DNA of 64,000 nucleotides from Ganoderma boninense (lineage: Eukaryota; Basidiomycota; Agaricomycetes; Polyporales; Polyporaceae): the NCBI GenBank assembly GCA_002900995.3, contig CM035313.1, positions 1 to 64,000 of the forward strand. Reading direction: 5' to 3'. The translations under genes were made by a program, and so were the position numbers. Under the pieces are notes generated by a model. That model did no database searches, was not told the origin of the DNA, and worked only from the letters and a program-made list of their open reading frames with translations. Numbering within the stretch: position 1 is the stretch's first letter; the number at the start of each line of letters is the position of its first letter. Shown piece after piece: positions 9,943 to 22,069 of this stretch.

Positions 9943-11472
9943 CTACATGACCGCTGCCCACAGCGCCTCGTCCTCGGCCAGCTCCTGCGCATACGCCTGT
10001 CGATCCGGATCCGGATCAGCATCAGCATCGGCACGAGGACACTTGAGCGGCAGGCTCGGTGCACGCGACTTGCCTTGAGCTCCTCCTGAGTGGGCGTCGG
10101 GGGTACAGGTTCTGGCGGTTTCTTGAAAAGCTGCAAGCCGAAACGAAAGTGGCGCATTTAGCGATTATACGAAATACTTGGACGCGCGCAAAGAGCCAAC
10201 AAGTACGTTTTCGCCGCCGGCATCGAGGGTCTCGATGAGCGCATCCCAGTCGTTCTCCGGCAGCTCGCCCATCGTGGCGCCGAGATTGGCGAGGTAGTCG
10301 GCGCCTTCGTTCCCTTCTTCGCCCGCGTGGCCTTTGACATACTGAAGGTGCACCTAGTCGGACGCGAAGTGAGGACAAGGAAAAACTAACAACGATGATA
10401 CAGCGTGGGTCGTGCCTTTTGCCCTTCGCGAGCGCGCTGGTCGAGGAGTGCGGAAAGGTATCGGATGAGGGGCGCGTTCTTGACGGGTTTCCCGTTGGAC
10501 GCGACAAAACCGCTTCTGAGCCATTTCGGCATCCAGTCGCGAAAACCTGAAGGGAAATAGGAAGGTTAGAAGGTCATTGAGCTAATGGTTCACGCCGTAC
10601 ATATGGTCGCAGTTCATTGCACTTTAGTAGCCGCTCCATCGCTGATGGAATGCTCGTGAAGAACAGAAACGGATGAGCACTTACAACTGATGCTATATTT
10701 GGAGTCGGTCTTTATGAGGAGCGGTCGTTTTGTATGAGGAGTAGTCTCAAGGACGCGTACAATGGCCTGCATTGAACTTAGCACGAAGTGGCAGGGGACG
10801 ACCGTAGAATAGGTGACGAACGGTCAACTCAGCGCGATTGTTCGTCTGCGCGCCAGGACACCTCTCGGCGATATTTCTACTCGCCATCGTGGGTCTATGT
10901 ATGCGCGATTGCGGGCAATAAATGGACCATACCTCACGTCTTCTGGTCCCCACCAGACGCCGACGCCGGCAACAGAGCCTGGCTTCCCATTTCCCTTGCA
11001 CGCACCATCCGAGTAGACGACGTCCCAACCAGACTCGTCTTCAATGATCTCGGTGGACAACGCCGCCCACCTCGAGGGCTTGGAGCCACTGGCCTGCGCG
11101 TCGGGTTTCGCGGTTGCTGGAGGTCTCGAGTACGGTTTTGTACCGTGCCGTGGATGAGGCAGGTTGAGAGAAGGCGAGGAAGAAGAAGGGGGCGCTGAAG
11201 GACCAGAGGATGGGGCGACGGCATCACTGGGTATATGCACGCCGTACTGTGATAAGAACGCCTTGGCATCGGCGACGGTACGAAACTTCTGGTGCTTGTT
11301 TCCGGCAAACCCAGTGATTTGCTGCTGGCATTCATTCCTGACATTGAGTGAATCTCATATGCAACGCCGCGGGCGATGATACAGGGCGAGAAGTGACGTA
11401 CCAGGTGGAATAAATTCCAGGGACACGGCCTCTGGCGACAGCATAGAAGCCGGGCTTTGTGGCCTTTGGCAT
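9943..11472 (-). CDS. RNH1: Ribonuclease H1 with N-terminal hybrid-binding domain
   Basis: Eight exons (11402-11472, 10933-11337, 10822-10876, 10685-10766, 10416-10546, 10207-10353, 10074-10130, 9943-9996) sum to 1002 nt and encode 333 aa. RNase H1 cleaves RNA in RNA-DNA hybrids. The N-terminus is the viroplasmin-like hybrid-binding domain (FYAVARGRVPGIYSTW...GFAGNKHQKF). The catalytic domain shows YSDGACKGNG, the glutamate in NNRAEL, KTDSKYSI and the VKGHAGEEGNEGAD block. Two introns, 10354-10415 and 9997-10073, have GC rather than GT donors (AAG|GCACGA and AAG|GCAAGT). The reading frame and conserved spacing demand both. An open frame continues 68 codons upstream of the chosen ATG. Its divergent neighbour starts 424 bp away. 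Confidence 0.9.
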
Positions 11473-11896
11473 CAGTGGACGAGGATATTGGAGGGCAGGG
11501 TTTGGATAAGGAGACGATGGTGGTAGGAATAGCAGAGGCGGACGGGAGACAGGCGATGGCCTGAAGCGCAAGGATGGAGAGTGTCTGGCGTAGAGCCCGA
11601 GGCGGGAAGCTTTCACGAAACCAGAGACAGCCACAGTGAGTAAACCGCGGTCGAGAAAAGCGTCGAAGGTGAACAAGACTCAACACAGAGCAAGGTAGTA
11701 GCGGTAGCCGAAGCCAGACTCGTCCGCTTTGCACGCGTGTCGCCGCACGGTGTCGCCCGTTGGCCGGTCTCCGTCGGCCCGGGAGCCGGCACGCTGAGCT
11801 CGGGCTGAGGGTCGGTCGCGACTCGCCAAGTGCTCGACCACGACCCGGCGAGTTGCTTTCTGCCTCCATCTCCTGCCCGCTCAGCGCATACAGCGA
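11473..11896. promoter_or_regulatory. Shared upstream region of RNH1 and TRS65
   Basis: This 424-bp divergent intergenic region lies between the RNase H1 start and the Trs65 start. The left half is also an open extension of RNH1. No clear TATA box was identified. Confidence 0.5.
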
Positions 11897-14800
11897 ATGT
11901 CTAGCTATGAAGATTTGTTCGAAACCAGCGTCCTCGACGTCATAGCCCCTCCTCCGTCGCTTGAGTTCCCCTCTGGATACTCCCCGGACAAGGCCTCGGA
12001 ATGGTTAGCTCGTGCCCAAGGGTCGCAAGGGGACAGGAAAACGGTCTTCTTCGGTGCGTACGCGCTGTTGTATCGTCTACTAATCCAGCTCACTCACTAT
12101 CAGAGATCAGACGAGAATCTCGACTTCTTCCTGACCATCCGCTTCCCAGTACCCCCCGAAGAGGCTATTGACCCCACCCCTCCGCCTCCCCACACCTCCT
12201 CTCCTACCTCGCCCGCCTTCAGATATCCTATGAGACGTCGTACATCTCCCCCGCCGCGACCACTCCAGAGCTGACCCCCGCCTCACGCCTCTCTACTCCC
12301 CCCGACATAGCTCCATGCAACGCAACAGGCCAGACAACCTCCTCGGCGGTCCACCCTCCATATTCCCTCCCCATACTCCTCATCCTATTCCGTCCGCGGC
12401 CGAGTCTGACTTGAAGTACGTCCAATCTCAAGGCACGCCCCTCGTGTCTGCGGTCTGGGGCGAGTCCGACAATCCCCACAACGAGGCCTTCGCTCTCTTA
12501 TGGGACCAGAACGATCGCTCATGGGTTGCCATCTACAAGATGACAATACTCGTCCGTAAGTGCCTATTTTTCCTAAACCGCTCACTCAATCCAAGCTCTT
12601 CCCAGTTTTTATGATTACAAAGGTTTCCGACCCGCTTTTGTGCATCACCGTCTCCACCACCCTTCGAAGCAAACCGCTGGCCGTCACTCCTCCCAGAAAG
12701 ACCCTTGCCGCCCTCATCGATGCAGCCGGAGGGCTCAAGCCTGACCTCGTCACTTCCCCTGTCAAGGAAAACGGCCTCGATCGCGACTTGGCGCAGCGCG
12801 ATGACGACGACATCGTCTCCGGCCTGCAGGAGGTCAATCTCCTCGAGGGGTTAGCGACAGGTAATGTCCTTCACTGCTGGGTCAGGAACATTGCTCACAG
12901 GACATCCCAGGGCCGACCTTCACCGATCCTCAAGCGAGGCTGTCTCTTCCTACCACCCGTCTAGGCACTGCCATGCGTCAACACGCCTTCTCCCTTCCTC
13001 CCGCTCCCAGTGCATCCTCTACAGACCCGCCTACCCCGTATTCTGGAAGCATCACGTCCCCGCCTCCAGGAGGGAGTCTCAGCGGTCTTCCCAAGGCCGC
13101 CACCCTCCGACGGTCGTTCCGGAAAACACTCAAGACGCATATAGGCTTCCGTGTCCGTATGCGCACCGTCTTCGTTCCTTACTTCCTCCTTCCCCAAGAC
13201 GTTTCGAACGGCAAGGCCCAGCGATCGCGACGTCTCCACGGAGCCGATTCAGACGCGTCAGATTCCGACTCAGACTTGGAAGATGATCTTCTCGAAGAGC
13301 GGGAGCAGAGGGAAGCGGGGAACGAAGAACACACGGTCGTCCTGAGCGTCGAGGTCGAAAACCTCTTCGCAGGATCAGCGCCGGGATCTTACCACATCGA
13401 AGTGGATCACGTGGATGTCGCGATCAGCGGTTCGGGCGCACGCGCCTCCTTCATCGGATGGGGTGGTGATGGGACGAACGTTTTCCCCCTCCGAGTCGGT
13501 CCGCGCGAGCAGATCAACCTTCTCTACGCCGTCTCCTTCCTCAGAGGCCCGGAGGTGGACGAGTTTTCCCTCGCGAGGCCTACAGGTGACAAGCGGAATG
13601 GTCCCGCCGAGGAGCTTCAGAGAGCCGTGACAATTCACCTCATCGTGCGGCCCTTCGAGCCCAACGGCGGCGAAGCATTCTACCCGACGCATTTATTCCC
13701 GTCCAGGTGGAATTGCGTGCTGGACTTGGCTTCGTCAAGTATATCTAAGCAATCGCGCGAGGTTCCCGAGGCTGAGCCCGAGGGCCCTTTGCAGTACTTT
13801 GTCCTTCCGACGCCCGCGTCGCCGTTCCCAACAGCCCCCCTCGCTCCGCCTCAGAGGGCGCTTACCCCCCTCTCCACGAAGCATGTCATCCCTCTCACCG
13901 CGATCGCAGGCAGCAAACGCCACACGATCGCGACGCCCATCGGAGAGTACGCCCGCATGCCCAAGTCGCCCATGAACTACCAGAGCTCGACGTCCCTCCT
14001 CAACCCGCAGAACCAGCCGCCCCCCGCGCCGCCCAACTCCAGCCCGACGCCCACCGGCTCGAGCTCCGGGCAGACGCTCAGCATCCCCCCACCGCGCCTC
14101 ATACATCCCGCCTTCCATCCCTTCCAGACCAGCTTCCCGCGCTCGCCCACGACCTACGCCCCGCCGACAAGCCCCCCGCTCCCCCTCCCTCCCATCAACC
14201 CGATGGCCGGCTACGCGCACTCGCCATCCGACAGCGCGAGCACCATCACCGAAATCATCGACGCGCCTCCTCGTACGCCCGCCTACCCCGCCTACCCCAG
14301 CTCCCCCTCGCCCGTCCCGCCGACGCCGTTCTGGCAGACCCCCATCGCGCAGCACTCGGGTTCGGGGGCCGTCGGACCCAGCGTCGACATCCGTCGCGAG
14401 CGCGGTGGCGGGACCGGGAACATGCCGCAGACCCCCGGGCCGACCGTCGGCGGGTTCAGCGGGCTTGCGATGAACCCGCTCCAGCAGATCGGCGACGCCG
14501 CCGCGGTGAACGCGAACGACGGTGGGGGCGGCGAGCCCATTGTCGTGTCTGTCGGCCTTCTCCCGCGACCCCATCGCGCAGAGAAGGAGAAGGGGGGGAA
14601 GCGACGCACCGCGAGCGCGTACGCCGGCGAGCTGCACCCGCTGGACCAGTTCACGCTCGACATCTTCGTTTTCAACCAGTCGTCGTGGACGCGGCGGTTC
14701 GAGGTGAGCTACCCCGAGGAGCGGCGGCGAAGGCGCAAGGCGAGGGAGAGGGCGGGTAGCGGGAAGGACGCCGGGTCACCAGGCATCATACCGCTGCAAA

Positions 14801-15098
14801 ACCGTGTTCGTGTTGGGTACGTCCCTCCATGAACGTCGTACTTGGATTTCTTTTGATAGCAAACGGAATAGGCCGCTGCTCCCGTCGACGTGTCAGTCCG
14901 TGCGGATGGACTTTCTCGCTCTCGCGCCGGGCGTTCATTCGATCGACACGCTGACCCTCACGGACATCCAGAGCGGCGTAACCATGAATCTCAGGTGGGT
15001 TGTGAATATCTGGGACTGGAGCCAGCTTGCTTAATCTTCCCAGGTCTGTTATAGATATCATCGTGCACGAACCGCAGTGCAACGAGCCATCACCGTAG
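11897..15098 (+). CDS. TRS65: TRAPP complex subunit Trs65-like
   Basis: Exons are 11897-12053, 12111-12555, 12606-12860, 12911-14816, 14872-14994 and 15044-15098. Trs65 is a subunit of the TRAPPII tethering complex, which acts in Golgi and endosomal traffic. Marks include a conserved core (RTVFVPYFLLP, VVLSVEVENLF, YHIEVDHVDV), a long proline/serine-rich insert (codons from about 13850 to 14500), and the family's C-terminus NRVRVGPLLPSTCQSVRM...LALAPGVHSIDTL...MNLRSVIDIIVHE, rebuilt across two introns. Exon 2 appears to lose frame twice, at C-runs 12188-12191 and 12298-12303; one extra C at each restores the family frame. An alternative intron 12149-12222 could remove the first. These look like assembly undercalls or recent lesions. 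The stop is 179 bp from the NOG1 stop (convergent). Confidence 0.8.
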
Positions 15099-15277
15099 CA
15101 CCGCGCTGTACCTGCTACTGTACCTGTATTTGCGCTGTGACTTCATGACCGCTTATTTACAGTACCTTCGCACGAATTTGTGGGGCCGGATCGTGTCATC
15201 ATGAAGTCATGAATACAATGCGAAGACACAGCGATGCGAAAAATAACAGCGGAGGGATACAAGCACAAGATGACCAA

Positions 15278-18013
15278 TCATCGACGATCCGTCTTGCCCA
15301 TCTTCCGTTTGCCAGCGAAAAGATGCTTTGGCTGTCGAGGAGTGTGATCAGCAACAAGCAAGACGATCAGCATGGTCTCGCTTACCATTTTGACCTTGAT
15401 AGCACGATCGCTCTCGCCCGCGCGTGCATGCATGTTGCGTTCCCTTTGTCCAAGATTCCGCAGTTTGACTGCTTTTGATGCTTGCTGAGGACGCACGACT
15501 CGTCAGCCCAGCTGTGATTAAACCCGATCGAGCATGAACTTACCGCCTCGTCCCGCATGCCCGCAAGTTGGCGATTTGACCGTGGATGCCTTGCGCCCTT
15601 TGCGACGACAGCGCCCGAGTTCGCCTTCGCCTTCTTCAACCGCGGCGCCTCCTCCCCGTCGACGTCCATCCACTCCTCCTCACCCCCCTCGCCCATCTCC
15701 TCGTCCTCGTCCACATCCATCTCCGCATCCTCTTCCTCGCGCTGACGTTTCCGCTTCGCGCCCGCGGCCTTCGCGAGCATCTCGGCGCGCTCCTGGATCC
15801 GACTTGGGTCGAGGCCCGCCTTCGTCATCTCGGTCGTGAGCTCGGACAGCGTGCGCAGGCCGGCCGTGCGGGGCAGCGCGGCACGGTTCTTCATGGCCTT
15901 CTTGGTGCTCTGCGACACGAGCTTCTTCTCGCGCGCCGACTTGGCAGCGACCGCCTCGCGTTCGTCCTCGGAGTCGAACTGCAAATGTGTGTCGTTAGTA
16001 TGCGAGCGACTGCAGAGTAATAACGTAGATGGTCATACCATGTCCGACTCCGATTCGTAAAACCCTTCGGCCTCGAGCTTCTCCTCCTCCCGCTCGAGCG
16101 CATCGAGCTTCTCGAGAATTTCAGGGTCGATGAAGTCGGCGATGTTCTTGCCGTCCATGATCTCAGGCATCGTGTCGCTCTTCCACTCGTCGTTCTCAAG
16201 CAGGTAGTTCTCTGCGGACAACCAGGTAAGCCATGCGCGCGCGAAGACGCCAGTGAGAATGAATGAAACGCACTCTTAAGGTTGATGTTGTAGACACCCG
16301 CGCCGCCCTCCTCGGCCTCGATATCGCGCTCGAGACGCCGCCGCTCGGGATCCTCCCTATCGTACTTCTTGCGGCCCTTGACCGCGTCGGGGATGAACGG
16401 TGCGCGCACGACGTCGTCGCGCGCCTTGGGCTGCGCAACGTGGAGACGGTTGAGGATCGCGTTGACCTTGTTGCCCTTGAGCTTCGTGTCGACGCGGTGC
16501 TCGAGGAGGGCGTCGCACGCGGTCGTCTTCAGGATGGTGACGCCTTCGTCGGTGTAGCACGAGACCTGGACGTGCCGGACTCCCTCGCCATTGATCACCT
16601 CGTCTACCACTGCGCGGCGCTCGGGCGCGAGGTCGTCAAGGCGCGAGACGTCCGCCTTGTTGAGGACGACGACGGTGGGCTTGTTGGCGAAGAGGGGCTT
16701 GATGGCGTTGAAGAGCTGACACTGGGCCTCGACGGAATATCCGCACTGTTCCGAGAGGTCCATGAAGTACAGAACACAGGCCTTGAGATGCGCGAGCGCG
16801 GTGATGCTCTGCATCTCGATGTTGTTCATCTCCTCGAGCGGATGGTCGAGGATTCCAGGGGTATCGATGACCTGCCACCGCATATAGCGGTAGTCGAGGT
16901 GGCCGACGAAGAGCGACTTGGTCGTAAATGCATAGGGCTGGACGTCGACGTCCGCGCGCGTGACCTTGTTGAGGAAAGATGACTTGCCGACGTTGGGGTA
17001 TCCACAGATGAGAAGGGTGCGGGCAGTGGGGTCGATTGCGGGGAGACGGGAGATGTGTTTACGAACTTCCTCCAAGAATTCGAGCGCTTCGTTTTGCCGC
17101 TTCATGATCGTGGCCATACGACCGAGGGCGGCCCGCTTGAGCTGCTTGCATCGGTAGAGAGAATCGCCGAATTTGAGCAGTCGGACATAATCCTTAGCGA
17201 CTTGGTCGATGAGATGGCGCGCGGTGCGGAGTTGACCGAGTGCAAGCTTGTAATGATTCTTATCGTACAGGACGTTGAGAAGGGAGGAGAGGAAGGGGTG
17301 CAGGTCCTGAAAAAAGGAGTCAGACGTTTCCGAATCGAAGAGATCTCCCGGTCGACGACCGAGTGCAAAATAGATGGCAGTATTCGACAGCAAGGATTCT
17401 GCTAGAGTGGTCCGCGTGTTCACAACAATCATAAATCCATGGAGTGTTCCTGCACATCTCTGAAGTCTGGGTATGGCCATCTCGCAGCGCCTTCGATTGA
17501 CCTGGCTTGGCTTTTAGACAGCCTGCATGCCGGGGAGCCCATGCTCGCAAGGGAACCAGCCGTGGCACTCAGCCAAGCAAGCGGGACAGAGCAAAAACCG
17601 ATCCCGAGAACGACCTCTTCCGGCCAGAACATTGGCGACGCATAGAACCCGGACAGAACGAGGCCAAGCAATCCTCCACCATGCCCATCGTACACTCCTG
17701 CCTCATATTGTCCACCAAAAAACAGAACATCGTACTCACATCGATGATAGGGAACTCCTCCAAGATCGCTCCGAGCTTCTCGTCAAACGAGTCCTGCGTG
17801 AACTTGACCTTGCGCATGTAAAAGTTGCGGATCCGGCTGATCTTGAAGTTCTTGTGGATGACCTGCAACAAAGCATGAGCCCGCGAATGCAAAGAAGCCC
17901 GCGCACGGAAAACGCACAGTAGGAGTCTTGCGCTGCGTTTTGGAGAGGACAATGTCGAGGAAGTCCGATGCCTTGGGCACCGGCGCGATCGCCTTGAGTC
18001 CGCTCGTCGACAT
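15278..18013 (-). CDS. NOG1: Nucleolar GTP-binding protein 1 (60S biogenesis GTPase)
   Basis: Seven exons (17918-18013, 17740-17862, 16274-17306, 16039-16211, 15544-15978, 15386-15484, 15278-15331) total 2013 nt and encode 670 aa, the usual size. NOG1 is an Obg-family GTPase that joins pre-60S particles in the nucleolus. The N-terminal helical bundle is followed by the G domain with GYPNVGKS (G1), DTPG (G3) and NKAD (G4). The acidic/basic tail ends in [27 protein letters not shown] and the terminal [16 protein letters not shown]. Every splice junction falls in conserved sequence with correct phase. Intron 2 (17307-17739, 433 nt) is unusually long for this locus. Complete and probably essential. 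Confidence 0.95.
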
Positions 18014-18757
18014 TTTGGCTTGAATGCGACGTCCCCGATGGTGCCTTACTTAGAGTACAGAGAGATTCAAGCCCAGCACGAGTTCCAGGGAACGGCGACG
18101 AAAGGGAAGGGAACAGGGAAGGGGACAGACGAGGTCTTCAGCGAGAGCCGCTTCCAAAAATTTGGATTACGTAATATTATCTTCGACTCCCGGCCAATCC
18201 CGCCTCGACGAGTCGAGAGACACCTTCGCGCAACATTATTCTCAGTTTATACTTACCAATAGCCTCAAAGTTCCTGCGTCTGTAATATAATGCAACCGGC
18301 CTAGAGGACCCGGATATATTCCCGCCGTACATACGTACAACAGGATAAAAGTCTATCTACGAGGGGGGAACGTCGTCGTCGCTCCATTCAAACGGAGGAC
18401 GAGTGGTTCCAAAAACATACAAAAAAGCGGACTGCAGCCTGGGGCGCCATAAGTAATGTAAAAAAAGAGACCCTAGGAAACATTACGTATCCAATCCGAA
18501 ACCGGGACTGGCTGTAACGAGGAGGGACAACGGAGGGTTCATGGCGGGAAGCCGGAGATAGGTGTGTACGTAACTCGCTAGTAGCGAGAGAAGGGATAAA
18601 CAGGCAAGCGAGACGAGAACGAGACGAGAGGATAAGAGGAGGAGATGAGACTGGATTTTAGAGGGAATGCCCTACGACACCCCATGTTTAGACGTTAGGA
18701 TATTGCAAAAATCGTAAGAGGGTCGTAAAGGAATAGCTGTGGCAGAGAGCAGGAGCG
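18014..18757. promoter_or_regulatory. Intergenic: NOG1 promoter and aminopeptidase 3' flank
   Basis: The left part is the presumed promoter of NOG1. The right part lies downstream of the aminopeptidase stop. I see no other gene or repeat. Confidence 0.5.
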
Positions 18758-21700
18758 TCAGTCCCAATCGATAGTCAGGCCGCCGGGTCCAGCGCCGGCG
18801 ATGCCGATACCGCGCTCCGCCTCCCTGCGGAGGTACCTCATGGCGCGCTTGTCCTCTCGCAGGAAGGGCTCTAGTTGCTCCAGACACCGACGGTTATGGT
18901 CCTAAGGTTCGCAAACGTCAGTCCTCTCGCGCGCTCCGACACGGACACAAAGAGGCGGGCAACAGACGCACCTTGAGCCACTGGCGCTCTTCCTTGGAAA
19001 GCATGACCTCCCTAACCATCTTCGTCTGTATAGGCACCGCGGTAAGCCGCTCAAAACCAAGCCAGACGTCGCCGTTGAATTGGCCCTTGGTCTGCGCAGT
19101 GCTCCGTGGTCAGAAACAGCCCCGTAGAGTATCGAAGATACGTACCTTGACGCGCCTCACGGCAAGTGCGGACTCTATCCGCATACCCCACTTGTTCGCA
19201 TTGTCTGTCAAGCGTCGCGTTAGAAATCTGATACGGTGGATGACACGGAGACAGGAAGAACTCACAAAAGCCGGGCTCGTTGGTGATCACGTGTCCGGGA
19301 ACGAGGACCGTGTCCGACGAGAAGCTCTGCGGACCTTCGTGAACGTTGAGGAACGAGCCAAAGCCATGCCCGGTCCCATGCTGCAAACACGATGACCGGT
19401 CGGTCAGAACACCATCGTCGCAGCCGGGCCCGTAAAAGGCGAGATCACGTCAGACGTACCATATAGTTCAGGCCGTCCTGCCAGAGCGCCCTGCGCGCCA
19501 AGACGTCGAGCTTCGCACCGGACGTGCCTTCCGGGAAGACGGCGGAGTCAATAGCAATCTAAAACGTGTCCGCTGTCAGCAACCGACGATCACGCCATGG
19601 CGGCGACAAGAACTAAAACTTACATGGCCTTGAAGAACGCGCGTGTACGCCTCGCACTGGTCCTGCGTGGGACGCCCGAAGTGCACCGTGCGCGTCGTGT
19701 CGCAAGTGCCGTCGCGATACTGTCCTCCCGAGTCGCTGAGGGAAACGTAAGAGATGAACATGCATAACGTAGGACGAGCGATCAGGGGCACTCACTTGAG
19801 GTAAGGCGTGTCGCGCTCGATCATCTTCGCGGTCGACTTATGTGGCACGTAATGGGGCAGTGCTGCCGGCGACGAGATGCGTCAATTTTCGTACCATAGC
19901 TACGGGCTACAGCGCACTCACCAGCATTCGGTCCGGTCGCAGAGATGTTCTCGTACGCGAGGCCCATGTAGTACTTGTTCTTGCGCCGGTACTCCGTCAG
20001 TCGCCACGCGGCCTCATACTCGGTGATGTCGTAGCCCTGCTGGATCTTCTGCTCGAGCCAGGCGAGCCACCGGACGTAGGCCGCGCCGTCCCGGAGGTAC
20101 GCGTTGCGGAGGCCGTGGATCTCGACGTCGTTCTTGACCGCCTTCATGTCCTCAACGAAGGACGGCAGGACCGTGTACCGGAAGCTGGTCATCATGAGAC
20201 AGATGGCGTACGACGTCTGCGGCGAGATAATGACCTGGAAGATGGCGTGTGAGACATGCACGCACGGAGATATGCCACGTCCAACTTACATTGCCTTCAC
20301 CCCACTCCTTACGGCGCAAGAATGTCCAGAGATCATTGTAGTCGCGCCATTCGATACCGATAGACTGCAGGTATCCCTTGACCTCCTCGGTGAGCTTCGA
20401 TTCCTCGATGAAGAGGGTGGCACTCTCCAGTCCGACGAAGAGGTATGAGTGGAAGACCGGGTTGAAGGGAATGTCGTCGCCACGCAGGTTGAGCAGCCAC
20501 GCTATCAGGATGTGTCAGTCCGTCACGCAAACGTTAGGCATCTCGACATCACGTACCGATCGACGACAGGTTCGCGATCAGCGTCGCAACCTGCATCTGA
20601 GACGGCTTTGGCTCAGACCGCGAGTACGACGGCATCGCCGGCCGCTGCTCCTTGATCCACTCCCTCAGCCGCGTCAGCTTCTGGCCGGCGCCCGTGCCCG
20701 TGAACTCCTTCGGCTGGACATAGATCGGCTCCCTGCTCCGCGACGGCTTCTCGCGCCAGACGAGGTCGACGAGGTTCTGCGGGGGGTAGTGGAGCTTAGA
20801 GTTCTTGGGCTTGAGCGCGTTGTTGAGGGCGGTCGCAGCTTGGAAGGAGATGAGCCGGGCGTCGATGCCGATCTTGGTGTCTTTCGCGCGGTCGATGAGC
20901 CATTCCGTCCAGTCCTTGAAGTTGGTCGACGGCCCGCCAGCCTCGACGAGGACCCAGTTCTGGTCGAGCTGCTCACCCGCCTGGAGCCAGTAGCGGGAGT
21001 CCGTGATGAGGTACGCCGAGCGCATGGACACGACGGCCTGGCCCGCGGAACCAGTGAACCTGAAGCGCGAAGATGTCAGCGGGTATCTAGCTGGATGGTG
21101 ATACTGTGGACCTACCCAGAAATCCATTCTCGCCGCTTGTCATGGGGTGCGATGTATTCCGAGCCATGCGAATCCTCGCTGGGGATGACGCTGGGGGACA
21201 GGATTAGCACGGGCGGCGAAGAGCGGCGTGTGACGGACTCACTAATAGTCGAGGTCGTGCGTGCGCATGAGATCGCGCAGGCTCTCGAGCCTGCTCGTAG
21301 TGTCTGGCCGATCGACAACGGGGTCCTCGTCGCGGATCTTGCGCTCGAGGGCGGAGCCAACGAGGGTGCTGGAGGACTCGGAGGGATAGAGGGTAGGACG
21401 GCCGCCGCTCCTGCCACTGGCCTTTGTAGTGGTGGACTTGTAGGTGTTGGAACGTTTGGGGTTGTTGGAGGGAGGAGGGATGAAGTGGATGGAGCCGTCG
21501 TTGGTGGAGGCGGAGCGGGTCCTGCGAGGGGACGCATGACCTTGCTCCCAGTCTGTTTGGCTGTAGGAGCGAGAGGACTGGGAGCGGCCGGAGCGAGACG
21601 CACGGGAGCGGGTCTCGGTGGGCGGGGAGTTGTAGACGGGAGGAGGGGTAGAGCCGGGGGACTGGACGTGGGGCTTTTCACTCACGTCGTCCTGGTTCTG

Positions 21701-22069
21701 GTTCTTGGCCTTCTTGCCGATCCCCCAGCCATAGCCCCACTTCTTGGTGCCGGGAGAGGACTTGTCCTTGGGGGTAGAGATGGTGTTGGAACGCTTGAGG
21801 GTGGTGTGAGCGGGGATGACCTCGCGGGCGGCATCTGAGTAGGCGTTGACGTCGAAGGACTCGGTCTCGGATGAGAAGGTGAGCTTCTCGGCATGGGAGG
21901 TGAGGGTGGCCGTGGGGGAGTAGGAGCCGGAGGCAAGACGGTCTATGGAGGAGCGGCGAGAGCTGTAGTCCTCGGTGGCAGACCGCTCTGAGTAGGTGAG
22001 CCTGCGGCGGGACTTCTTTCCGCCGAAGAAGGGGAGGCAGATGGGGGGCGGGGGCGGGGGAGGAGGCAT
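18758..22069 (-). CDS. AMPP: Xaa-Pro aminopeptidase P with long N-terminal extension
   Basis: Twelve exons (21243-22069, 21116-21190, 20557-21059, 20290-20501, 19922-20234, 19796-19862, 19624-19735, 19460-19558, 19266-19380, 19146-19204, 18972-19091, 18758-18901) total 2646 nt and encode 881 aa. The enzyme removes the N-terminal residue before proline. The two creatinase N-domains ([39 protein letters not shown]) precede the pita-bread metallopeptidase fold. Its dinuclear-metal ligands are visible: the aspartates of [11 protein letters not shown], the histidine of HGTGHGFG, and the glutamates of TNEPGF and RIES. Typical fungal AMPP is near 610-620 aa and lacks the first about 250 residues. 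That extension is proline-rich at the start, then serine/basic-rich, and shares exon 1 with the catalytic start, so it looks genuine. All phases agree. Confidence 0.93.

Noticed and set aside
13735..14637. 300-codon frame antisense to the Trs65 gene
   Set aside because: It is an arginine/glycine-rich shadow of the GC-rich proline/serine region on the coding strand, with no domain.
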